Source: Streptomyces humi
GTDB taxonomy: Bacteria; Actinomycetota; Actinomycetes; Streptomycetales; Streptomycetaceae
Direction: 5' to 3'
DNA: 64,000 nt
Assembly: GCF_001005085.2 (NCBI RefSeq)
Contig: NZ_LBMU02000037.1
Coordinates: forward strand, 124,001-188,000
In this document: positions 33,080-41,829 of the stretch, in pieces
Numbering within the stretch: position 1 is the stretch's first letter
Layout: every line of letters begins with the position of its first letter
Position numbers and translations under genes: made by a program
Notes under the pieces: model-generated
Databases searched by the model: none
Told to the model about the DNA's origin: nothing
What the model saw: the letters and a program-made list of their open reading frames with translations, nothing else

Positions 33080-36034
33080 ATGAGACACAGAGCGAGATCG
33101 ATCCTCGCTGTCGGCGCGCTCCTGCTCGGCGGAGCCGCACTCGCACCCGTGGCACAGGCACAGACCGGAGGTTCGGGCACGACCGACCCGGACGAGGTGA
33201 AGGTCTTCCACGCCGACGTCACCAAGAAGCAGATTCCCCTGTTGCTCAAGGCCGGCCAGGACGGCCACGAACTCGGCGACCAGGTCTCCGGATCCGGGAA
33301 GACGGAAGTCGAGCTCTACCTCACCGACCAGCAGGCCGGGAAGCTGAAGAAGCAGGGCGTCGCCCTCACCGAGCACACCCTCTCGGCCAGGGCCGAGGCC
33401 CGGGTCGACAGTGCGTCCCAGGGCGTCTTCCGCCCCTACGGCGGCAGCGGCGGACTGCGGGAGGAGATCCTCCGCACCGCCCAGGCCAACCCCGGCCTCA
33501 CCAAGGTCGAGTCCATCGGGAAGACGGTCGGCGGCCAGGACATCCTCGCGCTCAAACTGACCAAGGGCGCGAAGAAGTCGGCGGACGGCTCCAAGCCGTC
33601 CGTGCTGTACATGTCCAACCAGCACGCGCGCGAGTGGATCACGCCGGAGATGACCCGCCGGCTGATGCACTACTACCTGGACAACTACGGCACCGACAAG
33701 CGCGTCAAGAAGATCGTCGACTCGACCGAGCTGTGGTTCGTGCTGTCGGCCAACCCCGACGGCTACGACTACACCTTCCAGAACTCCGACACCCGTCTGT
33801 GGCGGAAGAACCTGCGGGACGTCAACGGCGACGGTGTCATCAGCACGGGTGACGGCGTCGACCTGAACCGCAACTTCGGCTACAAGTGGGGCTACGACGA
33901 CGAGGGTTCGTCGCCCAACCCCACCAGTGAGACCTACCGCGGCGCGAGCCCCGAGTCCGAGCCCGAGACCAAGGCGCTGGACGCCTTCGAGAAGCGGGTC
34001 GGGTTCACGTACGGCATCAACTACCATTCGGCCGCCGAACTGCTGCTCTACGGTGTCGGCTGGCAGGTGGCCACCCCGACCCCGGACGACGTCCTCTACA
34101 AGGCGCTCGCCGGCACCCTGGACAACCCGGCGATCCCCGGCTACCACTCGCAGGTCTCCTCGGAGCTGTACACCACCAACGGCGAGGCGGACGGACACGC
34201 GTCCAACGTCAACGGCATGGCGATGTTCACCCCGGAGATGTCGACCTGCCAGACGGCCTCGAACATCGACCCGAGCGACGCCTGGAACGCGGCTGACTGC
34301 CAGTCGGTCTTCAACTTCCCGGACGACGAGAAGCTGATCCAGGACGAGTTCGTGAAGAACATCCCGTTCGCGCTCTCCGTCGCCGAGACCGCCGCCCACC
34401 CGGACCAGCCGGTCTCCTCGGTCGGCCTGAGCGCCGCCGACTTCACCCCGGCCACGTTCTCCACCTCGTACACGCGCGGCGCCGACCAGGAGGTCTCCGT
34501 CGTCGTCCGCAAGGCGGTCCGCGACAAGGAGCTCAGGTACCGCGTCAACGGCGGCCGCACCCATGACGCGTCGCTCCGGCACTGGAAGGGCGGCGAGACC
34601 TACGGCGGTGACGACGACCTCTACTTCGACGAGTACCGGGCCAAGGTGCGGGACGGCGCGCCGGGCGACAAGGTCGAGGTGTGGTTCACCGGCAGGACGA
34701 GGAACGGCAAGAAGGTCTCCAGCCCGCACTTCACGTACACCGTCGCCCAGCGTCCCAAGGCGGACACCCTGGTGGTCGCCGAGGAGGGCGCCAAGGCCAC
34801 CCAGGCGGGGACCTACATCGACGCGCTGAAGGCCGCCGGTCACAAGGCGGTCGTCTGGGACGTCGCCACCCAGGGCGCGCCCGACGCGCTGGGCGTACTG
34901 GGGCACTTCCGGACCGTCGTGCACTACTCCGGCACCGGCGGCCCCGGCAACGCCACCCAGCTCCAGCTGCGCGCGTACCTCAACGAGGGCGGCAAGCTGA
35001 TCGAGGCCGGTGAGCTCGCCGGCGGCAGCGTCAACCTGGCCGACGGCACGCCGTCCGACGACTTCAGCCAGTACTACCTGGGCGCCTACTCCCGTACGTC
35101 GACACCGGGGGCCACCGGCTTCACCGGCTCCGGCACGCTGGCCGGGTTCTCCGGCCCGCTGAGCGGCACCACCGCCAACCCGCTCGACAAGGCCGGGACC
35201 TACGCCGTCACCTCGGACCAGCTCGCCACCGACACCTACCCCCAGTTCGCCAGCGCGGGGGCCGGGCAGTTCGCCGGGACCGTCAACCCGTACGGGCCGT
35301 ACTCCGGGTCGTACATGGCCGCGGCCGTCCACACCGACGACTCCTACAAGCGCCTCACCCGCACCATCGACCTCACCGGTGTCACCGCGGCCGACCAGCC
35401 GGCCCTCGGCACCAAGCTGCTGTGGGACACCGAACCGGGCTACGACCACGCGATCGTCGAGATCCACACGGTCGGCGCCGACGACTGGACGACCCTGCCC
35501 GACAGGGAGGGCGGCACGAAGACCGCCGTACCGTCCGAGTGCGAAGCCGGGTTCCTGATCGCCGAGCACCCGTGGCTCAAGCACTATCTGACCATCGGGG
35601 ACAACCAGTGCGCCGCCAGCGGCACCAGCGGTGCCTGGAACAGCTTCACCGGCAGCTCGGCGGGCTGGCAGTCCGCGAGCTTCGACCTGAGCGCGTACGC
35701 GGGCCACAGGGTCGAGGTGTCCATCAGCTACGTCACCGACCCGAGCACCGGCGGCCACGGCGTCCTCGTCGACGACACCTCGCTCCTGCTCCACGGCACG
35801 GCCGCCGAGACCGAGGGCTTCGAGACCTCGCTCGGTCCCTGGAGCGCCGCCGGACCGCCCGCGGGCAGCCCGGCCGTCCTCAAGGACTGGGCCCGCACCG
35901 GAGCCCTGTTCCAGACGTACGGAGCGGTCACCACCGACCGGACCGTGCTGCTCGGCTTCGGCCTGGAACAGGTCACCTCGGCCACCGATCGTGCCGCTCT
36001 GGTGAAGAAGGCGTTGACGGCACTCGACAAGTGA
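33080..36034 (+). CDS. Large secreted M14 zinc carboxypeptidase with C-terminal adhesin-like region
   Basis: A 984-residue exported peptidase. Signal peptide 1-27 (cleavage after AQA), then an activation-peptide-like region, then the M14 domain (about 120-440). Zinc ligands are His 182 and Glu 185 in HAREWITPE and His 316 in NYHSAAELLLYG; the catalytic Glu is 386 in FTPEMST. The last ~500 residues have a beta-sandwich region and an immune-inhibitor-A-like segment (LLWDTEPGYDHAIVEIHTVG) suited to binding substrate or matrix. Extracellular protein scavenging is likely. Its 3' end, including the stop, is duplicated (36017-36057). Confidence 0.92.
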   Translation: MRHRARSILAVGALLLGGAALAPVAQAQTGGSGTTDPDEVKVFHADVTKKQIPLLLKAGQDGHELGDQVSGSGKTEVELYLTDQQAGKLKKQGVALTEHTLSARAEARVDSASQGVFRPYGGSGGLREEILRTAQANPGLTKVESIGKTVGGQDILALKLTKGAKKSADGSKPSVLYMSNQHAREWITPEMTRRLMHYYLDNYGTDKRVKKIVDSTELWFVLSANPDGYDYTFQNSDTRLWRKNLRDVNGDGVISTGDGVDLNRNFGYKWGYDDEGSSPNPTSETYRGASPESEPETKALDAFEKRVGFTYGINYHSAAELLLYGVGWQVATPTPDDVLYKALAGTLDNPAIPGYHSQVSSELYTTNGEADGHASNVNGMAMFTPEMSTCQTASNIDPSDAWNAADCQSVFNFPDDEKLIQDEFVKNIPFALSVAETAAHPDQPVSSVGLSAADFTPATFSTSYTRGADQEVSVVVRKAVRDKELRYRVNGGRTHDASLRHWKGGETYGGDDDLYFDEYRAKVRDGAPGDKVEVWFTGRTRNGKKVSSPHFTYTVAQRPKADTLVVAEEGAKATQAGTYIDALKAAGHKAVVWDVATQGAPDALGVLGHFRTVVHYSGTGGPGNATQLQLRAYLNEGGKLIEAGELAGGSVNLADGTPSDDFSQYYLGAYSRTSTPGATGFTGSGTLAGFSGPLSGTTANPLDKAGTYAVTSDQLATDTYPQFASAGAGQFAGTVNPYGPYSGSYMAAAVHTDDSYKRLTRTIDLTGVTAADQPALGTKLLWDTEPGYDHAIVEIHTVGADDWTTLPDREGGTKTAVPSECEAGFLIAEHPWLKHYLTIGDNQCAASGTSGAWNSFTGSSAGWQSASFDLSAYAGHRVEVSISYVTDPSTGGHGVLVDDTSLLLHGTAAETEGFETSLGPWSAAGPPAGSPAVLKDWARTGALFQTYGAVTTDRTVLLGFGLEQVTSATDRAALVKKALTALDK

Positions 36035-36057
36035 CCCGCACGGCACTCGACAAGTGA
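36017..36057 (+). repeat. 18-base direct repeat covering the carboxypeptidase stop codon
   Basis: ACGGCACTCGACAAGTGA occurs at 36017-36034, where it encodes the last residues and stop, and again at 36040-36057, five bases later, outside the gene. Confidence 0.95.
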
Positions 36058-36142
36058 GCCGACCCGCTCACGAACGAGTGATATCGAGGTAAGAAGTGGT
36101 CGGCATTCCCTGACAGAACGGGGCGTTCCGACCCACGATCCG

Positions 36143-36180
36143 AGGTGGTCCGTACCCCTACTGGCGGGTACGGACCGCCT
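36143..36180 (+). terminator. Hairpin terminator between the carboxypeptidase and gap
   Basis: AGGTGGTCCGTACCC (36143-36157) pairs with GGGTACGGACCGCCT (36166-36180), 15 pairs with one G-T wobble, around an 8-base loop. No T tract. Confidence 0.7.
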
Positions 36181-36308
36181 CGCCGTGTATGGGGCATCTG
36201 GATGTCACCACGGGAGCCTCAGGGAGGTAGGGTCGTGGGTGGTCGGGGACATCCCAAATACAGCTCGCCGGCACCGCATGGCCGGCGTACCAACGAGGAG
36301 ATCGGTTC

Positions 36309-37319
36309 GTGACGATCCGCGTAGGCATCAACGGCTTCGGTCGTATCGGTCGCAACTACTTCCGCGCGCTGCTGGAGCAGGGTGCTGACATCGAGATCGT
36401 GGCTGTCAACGACCTGGGTGACACCGCGACCACCGCGCACCTGCTGAAGTACGACACGATCCTCGGCCGCCTCAAGGCCGAGGTGTCGCACACCGCCGAC
36501 ACGATCACCGTCGACGGCCACACCATCAAGGTGCTGTCCGAGCGCAACCCCGCCGACATCCCGTGGGGCGACCTGGGCGTCGACATCGTCATCGAGTCGA
36601 CCGGCATCTTCACCAACAAGGAGGACGCCGCCAAGCACATCGCGGGCGGCGCCAAGAAGGTCCTCATCTCGGCCCCGGCCAAGAACGAGGACATCACCAT
36701 CGTCATGGGCGTCAACCAGGACAAGTACGACCCGGCGAACCACCACGTCATCTCCAACGCCTCCTGCACCACCAACTGTGTGGCGCCGATGGCGAAGGTC
36801 CTCGACGAGAACTTCGGCATCGTCAAGGGCCTGATGACGACGGTGCACGCGTACACGAACGACCAGCGCATCCTGGACTTCCCGCACAAGGACCTGCGCC
36901 GCGCCCGTGCCGCCGCCGAGAACATCATCCCGACCACCACCGGCGCCGCCAAGGCGACCGCCCTGGTCCTCCCGCAGCTCAAGGGCAAGCTGGACGGCAT
37001 TGCCATGCGCGTCCCGGTCCCGACCGGCTCGGCCACCGACCTGGTCGTGACCCTCCAGCGCGAGGTCACCAAGGACGAGGTCAACGCCGCGTTCAAGAAG
37101 GCCGCCGACGGCGGCGACCTCAAGGGCTACCTGGCGTACACCGAGGACGAGATCGTCTCCTCGGACATCGTCGGCGACCCCGCCTCCTGCACCTTCGACT
37201 CCTCCCTGACCATGGTCCAGGAGGGCAACACCGTGAAGATCCTCGGCTGGTACGACAACGAGTGGGGCTACTCGAACCGCCTCGTCGACCTCACGGTCTT
37301 CGTCGGCGACCAGCTCTGA
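36309..37319 (+). CDS. gap: Type I glyceraldehyde-3-phosphate dehydrogenase
   Basis: A 336-residue NAD-dependent GAPDH. The Rossmann motif VGINGFGRIGRNYFRAL opens the protein, the catalytic Cys 153 is in SNASCTTNC, and the C-terminal YDNEWGYSNRLVDL is intact. It oxidises glyceraldehyde 3-phosphate to 1,3-bisphosphoglycerate. GTG start 36309 has GAGGAG upstream. Followed by pgk and tpiA on the same strand, but a 12-pair hairpin separates it from pgk, so it can be expressed apart from them. Confidence 0.97.
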   Translation: MTIRVGINGFGRIGRNYFRALLEQGADIEIVAVNDLGDTATTAHLLKYDTILGRLKAEVSHTADTITVDGHTIKVLSERNPADIPWGDLGVDIVIESTGIFTNKEDAAKHIAGGAKKVLISAPAKNEDITIVMGVNQDKYDPANHHVISNASCTTNCVAPMAKVLDENFGIVKGLMTTVHAYTNDQRILDFPHKDLRRARAAAENIIPTTTGAAKATALVLPQLKGKLDGIAMRVPVPTGSATDLVVTLQREVTKDEVNAAFKKAADGGDLKGYLAYTEDEIVSSDIVGDPASCTFDSSLTMVQEGNTVKILGWYDNEWGYSNRLVDLTVFVGDQL

Positions 37320-37348
37320 TCGACCGAGCACGCACCTCGATGCGGTAG

Positions 37349-37388
37349 CAGGGCTCGGGCAGCGCACCGTCGCGCCGCCCGAGCCCTG
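37349..37388 (+). terminator. Hairpin terminator between gap and pgk
   Basis: CAGGGCTCGGGC (37349-37360) and GCCCGAGCCCTG (37377-37388) are exact reverse complements with a 16-base loop, 30 bases after gap. Confidence 0.75.
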
Positions 37389-37469
37389 ACGCACGTAAGG
37401 ATCGACCCGCCGTCTACGGTTCGATCAGTCCTCGTACGATCAAGAGCCCTCCTGTAGGAGTCCCCAACC

Positions 37470-38681
37470 ATGAAGACGATCGACGAACTCCTCACCGAAG
37501 GCGTCGACGGCAAGCGGGTCTTCGTCCGCGCCGACCTCAACGTGCCGATGGCCGGCGGCCTCATCACCGACGACGGCCGCATCCGCGCCGTCCTGCCGAC
37601 CGTCAAGGCGCTCGCCGACGCGGGCGCCAAGGTGGTCGTCGCCTCCCACCTGGGCCGCCCCAAGGGTGCCCCGGACCCGGAGTTCTCCCTGCTCCAGGCC
37701 GCCGAACGGCTCGGTGAGCTGCTCGGCGCCCCGATCGCGTTCGCCCAGGACACCGTCGGACCCGCCGCCCACGACGCGGTGAACGGCCTTGAGCCCGGCC
37801 AGGTCGCGGTCATCGAGAACCTGCGTTTCAACGCCGGTGAGACGTCCAAGGACGACGTCGAGCGCGGCGAGTTCGCGGACCAGCTGGCCGCCCTCGCGGA
37901 CGTCTACGTCGGCGACGGCTTCGGCGCCGTGCACCGCAAGCACGCCTCCGTCTACGACCTCCCGGCCCGGCTGCCGCACTACGCCGGTTACCTGATCGCC
38001 ACCGAGGTCGGCGTCCTGAAGAAGCTCACCGAGGATGTCCAGCGCCCCTACGTCGTCGCGCTCGGCGGCGCCAAGGTCTCCGACAAGCTCGCCGTCATCG
38101 ACGAGCTCCTCGGCAAGGCCGACCGCATCCTCATCGGCGGCGGCATGGCCTACACCTTCCTGAAGGCCAAGGGCTACGAGATCGGCAGCTCCCTCCTCCA
38201 GGAGGACCAGCTCGACGCGGTCACCGAGTACATCGAGCGCGCGGAGAAGACCGGCGTCGAGCTCGTCCTGCCCGTCGACACCGTCGTCGCCCCCGGGTTC
38301 CCGGACCTGAAGACCAAGGCCCCGGGCAACCCCACCACGGTCGCCGCGGATGCCATGCCGGCCGGCCAGATGGGGCTCGACATCGGCCCCGAGAGCGGCG
38401 CGCTGTACGCCGCGAAGCTCGCCGACGCCGAGACCGTGTTCTGGAACGGTCCGATGGGCGTCTTCGAGCACCCCGACTACGCCGCGGGCACCCGGGCGGT
38501 CGCCCAGGCCCTCGTGGAGTCCAAGGGCTTCACCGTCGTCGGCGGCGGTGACTCCGCCGCCGCCGTGCGCATCCTCGGCTTCGACGAGAACGCGTTCGGA
38601 CACATCTCGACCGGTGGCGGCGCCTCCCTCGAATACCTCGAGGGCAAGACGCTCCCCGGCCTCGCCGCACTGGAGGACTGA
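37470..38681 (+). CDS. pgk: Phosphoglycerate kinase
   Basis: A 403-residue glycolytic kinase making ATP and 3-phosphoglycerate from 1,3-bisphosphoglycerate. Motifs: VFVRADLNVPM near the N terminus, ASHLGRPKG, GDGFGAVHRKHAS, and the nucleotide loop VVGGGDSAAAVR; the C-terminal FGHISTGGGASLEYLEGK is intact. ATG 37470 is preceded by GGAG. tpiA starts 5 bases after the stop and uses a ribosome site within the pgk end (GGAGG). Confidence 0.97.
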   Translation: MKTIDELLTEGVDGKRVFVRADLNVPMAGGLITDDGRIRAVLPTVKALADAGAKVVVASHLGRPKGAPDPEFSLLQAAERLGELLGAPIAFAQDTVGPAAHDAVNGLEPGQVAVIENLRFNAGETSKDDVERGEFADQLAALADVYVGDGFGAVHRKHASVYDLPARLPHYAGYLIATEVGVLKKLTEDVQRPYVVALGGAKVSDKLAVIDELLGKADRILIGGGMAYTFLKAKGYEIGSSLLQEDQLDAVTEYIERAEKTGVELVLPVDTVVAPGFPDLKTKAPGNPTTVAADAMPAGQMGLDIGPESGALYAAKLADAETVFWNGPMGVFEHPDYAAGTRAVAQALVESKGFTVVGGGDSAAAVRILGFDENAFGHISTGGGASLEYLEGKTLPGLAALED

Positions 38682-38686
38682 CCTAC

Positions 38687-39463
<777 letters not shown>

Positions 39464-39505
39464 GCACACCGGTGAGTAGGCGGTAGCGACGATCCGTCGT
39501 ACCCT

Positions 39506-39562
39506 TGCGGGGCCGAAGCTGTTATTTGGAGCGTGAGACTTCAAACAGGCTCCGGCCCCGCA
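39506..39562 (+). other. Structured leader upstream of secG
   Basis: TGCGGGGCCG (39506-39515) pairs with CGGCCCCGCA (39553-39562), and inside it GGAGC (39528-39532) can pair with GCTCC (39549-39553). It could end tpiA transcription or be an attenuator in the secG leader, 33 bases before the secG start. Confidence 0.5.
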
Positions 39563-39594
39563 GTCCATCCGAATCCGAGGAAGTTGGTCCAGCC

Positions 39595-39831
39595 GTGGTT
39601 TTGGGGTTCTCGATCGCCCTGATCGTCTTCAGCCTGCTGCTGATGCTGCTGGTGCTGATGCACAAGGGCAAGGGCGGCGGCCTCTCCGACATGTTCGGTG
39701 GTGGCATGCAGTCCTCCGTGGGCGGCTCCTCGGTCGCCGAGCGGAACCTGGACCGGATCACCGTGGTGATCGGTCTGCTGTGGTTCGCGTGCATCATCGT
39801 CCTCGGCATGCTGATGAAGACGAACAGCTGA
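39595..39831 (+). CDS. secG: Preprotein translocase subunit SecG
   Basis: A 78-residue membrane subunit of the SecYEG channel, the usual size for actinobacteria. Two transmembrane helices (about 2-22 and 54-73) flank a cytoplasmic loop with the family motif GKGGGLSDMFGG. GTG start 39595; longer in-frame starts would add a charged leader not seen in the family. Follows tpiA, as in many actinobacteria. Confidence 0.93.
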   Translation: MVLGFSIALIVFSLLLMLLVLMHKGKGGGLSDMFGGGMQSSVGGSSVAERNLDRITVVIGLLWFACIIVLGMLMKTNS

Positions 39832-39860
39832 TCCGCGGCTCGCACACACGCACAATCCGC

Positions 39861-39975
39861 ACGTAAGGCCCCATGTTCGGTACGCGCCCCTGAGCGCGGC
39901 CTATCATGGGGCTTGCGTCTAGGTGCGGGGACGGTAACTCCCAACACTGGACGCGCGTTGGGCCTTACGTAGACT
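39861..39975 (+). other. Intergenic region with competing inverted repeats (secG-rbpB)
   Basis: Three helices can form and exclude one another. GCCCCATG (39868-39875) pairs with CATGGGGC (39905-39912). ACGTAAGGCCC (39861-39871) pairs with GGGCCTTACGT (39960-39970). CCCAAC (39940-39945) pairs with GTTGGG (39957-39962). The right arm abuts TAGACT (39970-39975), a good Streptomyces -10. The region may hold the secG terminator and the promoter or an RNA switch for the next gene. Confidence 0.5.
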
Positions 39976-40040
39976 GAGGCGCTCGCAACGGAGCGACACG
40001 CCGACTCGCTTCGCGGCACCATCACGCAGGGAGTTACACC

Positions 40041-40376
40041 GTGGCAAGTGGCAACGCGATCCGAGGTAGCCGGGTCGGGGCGGGGCCGATGGGCGAGGCC
40101 GAGCGCGGCGAGTCCGCGCCGCGTCTGCGCATCTCCTTCTGGTGCTCCAACGGGCACGAGACGCAGCCCAGCTTCGCCAGCGACGCGCAGGTGCCCGAGA
40201 CCTGGGACTGCCCCCGCTGTGGCTTTCCGGCCGGCCAGGACCGGGACAACCCGCCGGACCCGCCGCGCACCGAGCCGTACAAGACGCACCTCGCGTACGT
40301 ACGGGAGCGGCGCAGCGACGCGGACGGCGAGGCGATCCTCGCCGAGGCGCTGGCCAAACTGCGCGGCGAGATCTAG
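40041..40376 (+). CDS. RNA polymerase-binding protein, RbpA paralogue
   Basis: A 111-residue RbpA-family protein. RbpA binds the principal sigma factor and stabilises open promoter complexes in actinobacteria. Here the core domain has paired cysteines (FWCSNGHETQPSF and TWDCPRCGFPAGQ), the layout of the RbpA zinc or beta-barrel core, and the C-terminal HLAYVRERRSDADGEAILAEALAKLR corresponds to the sigma-interacting helix. The N terminus, MASGNAIRGSRVGAG, fits the basic tail. The main S. coelicolor rbpA lies elsewhere, so this is the second copy (called RbpB). GTG 40041 has AGGGAG 8 bases upstream. Confidence 0.85.
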   Translation: MASGNAIRGSRVGAGPMGEAERGESAPRLRISFWCSNGHETQPSFASDAQVPETWDCPRCGFPAGQDRDNPPDPPRTEPYKTHLAYVRERRSDADGEAILAEALAKLRGEI

Positions 40377-40444
40377 GAGTTGACACCGGCCGGGCGCCTT
40401 CGGGCGCTTGGCCGCAGTCGTCTCCGCGGCCGGGTCCCGGCCCG

Positions 40445-40467
40445 TTGTCAGTGGTGCCCTCTACGGT
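40445..40467 (+). promoter_or_regulatory. RecA-NDp/PafBC-type DNA damage promoter of the MFS gene
   Basis: TTGTCAGTG (40445-40453), 8 bases, TACGGT (40462-40467): exact match to TTGTCRGTG-N8-TAnnnT. The MFS start is 34 bases after the -10, with GAGGGGG as ribosome site. Confidence 0.85.
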
Positions 40468-40501
40468 TTGCACATCGGCGAATCGTGAGGGGGCGACGGT
40501 G

Positions 40502-41755
40502 ATGACGGGGGAGCGGGCACCCGCGTGGCGCGGGGGATTCGGACGGCTGTGGACGGCCGCCGTGGTCTCCCGGTTCGGGGACGCCTTACGGACCGCCGCG
40601 CTGCCCCTGCTGGCCGCGCGCCTGACGGACGACCCGTTCGCCATCGCCTCGGTGACCGCCTGCGGCTACGTCCCGTGGCTGCTGTTCGGGCTGCTCGGCG
40701 GTGCCGTCGCGGACCGGGTGGACCAGCGGCGTGCCATGTGGGCCGCGGACACGGTCCGAGGGCTGCTCGTCGCCGCCTTCGCGCTCGCCGTGGGCCTAGG
40801 CCACGCCTCGATCCCGCTGCTGCTCGTGCTCGCCTTCGCGCTGACCACCCTCCAGACGCTCTTCGACAACGCGTCCACGGCCCTGCTGCCCGCACTGGTG
40901 GACGGCCAGGCCCTCGGCGGGGCCAACGCCCGGCTGATGACCGGTCAGCAGGTGGCCGGCGGCCTGCTCGGCGCCCCGCTGGTGCCGCTGCTGCTCACGG
41001 CCGGCGCGTTCATGCCCTTCGCGGCCGACGCGAGTACCTATCTGGTCGCCGCCGTCCTGGTCGCCTCGCTGCGGACCCGGCCCCCGCACCGGCCGCCACG
41101 CCCGGCCGGCAGCACCCTGCGCACCGAGATCGGCGAGGGCCTGCGCGTCCTGTGGCGGGACCGGGCGCTCCGGGCGGTCTGCGTCTCCACCCTGCTCTGC
41201 AACATCGGCATGGGCGCCCTGATCGCCACCCTGGTGCTGCACGTGACGCGCTGGCTGCACGCGGGCACCGCGGGATACGCGGCGGCCATGACCGCCTACT
41301 CGGTGGGCAGCATCGCCGGCGGCTTCCTCGCCCAGCGCGTCGCCCGCCGTACCGGCCGGCTGCGGGCCCTGCTGGTCGCCGGCACGGTCCAGACGGCCGC
41401 CCTGGTCCTCATGGGCACCGTCCGGCAGCTCGGCGCCCTGGTCGCCGGCATGCTGCTGCTCGGCGCGATGGGCATGGTGTGGAACGTCAACCAGGTCACG
41501 CTGATGCAGCAACGCGCCCCCGAGTCGATGACCGGCCGGATCGCCGCCGCCTTCCGCACCTGCGCCACGTCCGGGGCTCCGCTCGGCGCCCTGCTGGGCG
41601 GAGTCGTCGCCGGGGCCGTCGGCCTGAACGGGCCCGCGCTCCTCGCCGCCGCCCTCTTCGGACTGGCCGTCACCTCGTTGATACCGGTGCGCCGGCCGGA
41701 CGTACCTGTTGTTGCGTCGCCGGACAGCGTGACGGCAGGCGGTGTCCCGCGCTGA
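40502..41755 (+). CDS. MFS transporter with TTA codon, probable exporter
   Basis: A 417-residue MFS protein of the MFS_3/Bcr-like exporter group with about 12 transmembrane helices. VVSRFGDALRTAALPLLAARL and GGAVADRVDQRRAMWAAD (motif A region) are typical of macrolide or multidrug efflux permeases. Leu 29 is encoded by TTA (40586-40588), so translation should depend on the bldA tRNA. It follows a DNA-damage-type promoter, unusual for a transporter. ATG 40502 has the better ribosome spacing; the adjacent GTG at 40499 is possible. Confidence 0.88.
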   Translation: MTGERAPAWRGGFGRLWTAAVVSRFGDALRTAALPLLAARLTDDPFAIASVTACGYVPWLLFGLLGGAVADRVDQRRAMWAADTVRGLLVAAFALAVGLGHASIPLLLVLAFALTTLQTLFDNASTALLPALVDGQALGGANARLMTGQQVAGGLLGAPLVPLLLTAGAFMPFAADASTYLVAAVLVASLRTRPPHRPPRPAGSTLRTEIGEGLRVLWRDRALRAVCVSTLLCNIGMGALIATLVLHVTRWLHAGTAGYAAAMTAYSVGSIAGGFLAQRVARRTGRLRALLVAGTVQTAALVLMGTVRQLGALVAGMLLLGAMGMVWNVNQVTLMQQRAPESMTGRIAAAFRTCATSGAPLGALLGGVVAGAVGLNGPALLAAALFGLAVTSLIPVRRPDVPVVASPDSVTAGGVPR

Positions 41756-41829
41756 TCAACTAGGTTGGAACCGGCAGGCGGGGCAGCCGTGCAACAGGAC
41801 AGGTGCAAGGAAGAAGGCTGAAGTCGCAC

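Noticed and set aside
33068..36046. A 992-codon open frame antisense to the M14 carboxypeptidase
   Set aside because: Same cause. The plus strand has signal peptide, zinc ligands and catalytic Glu; the antisense product has none.
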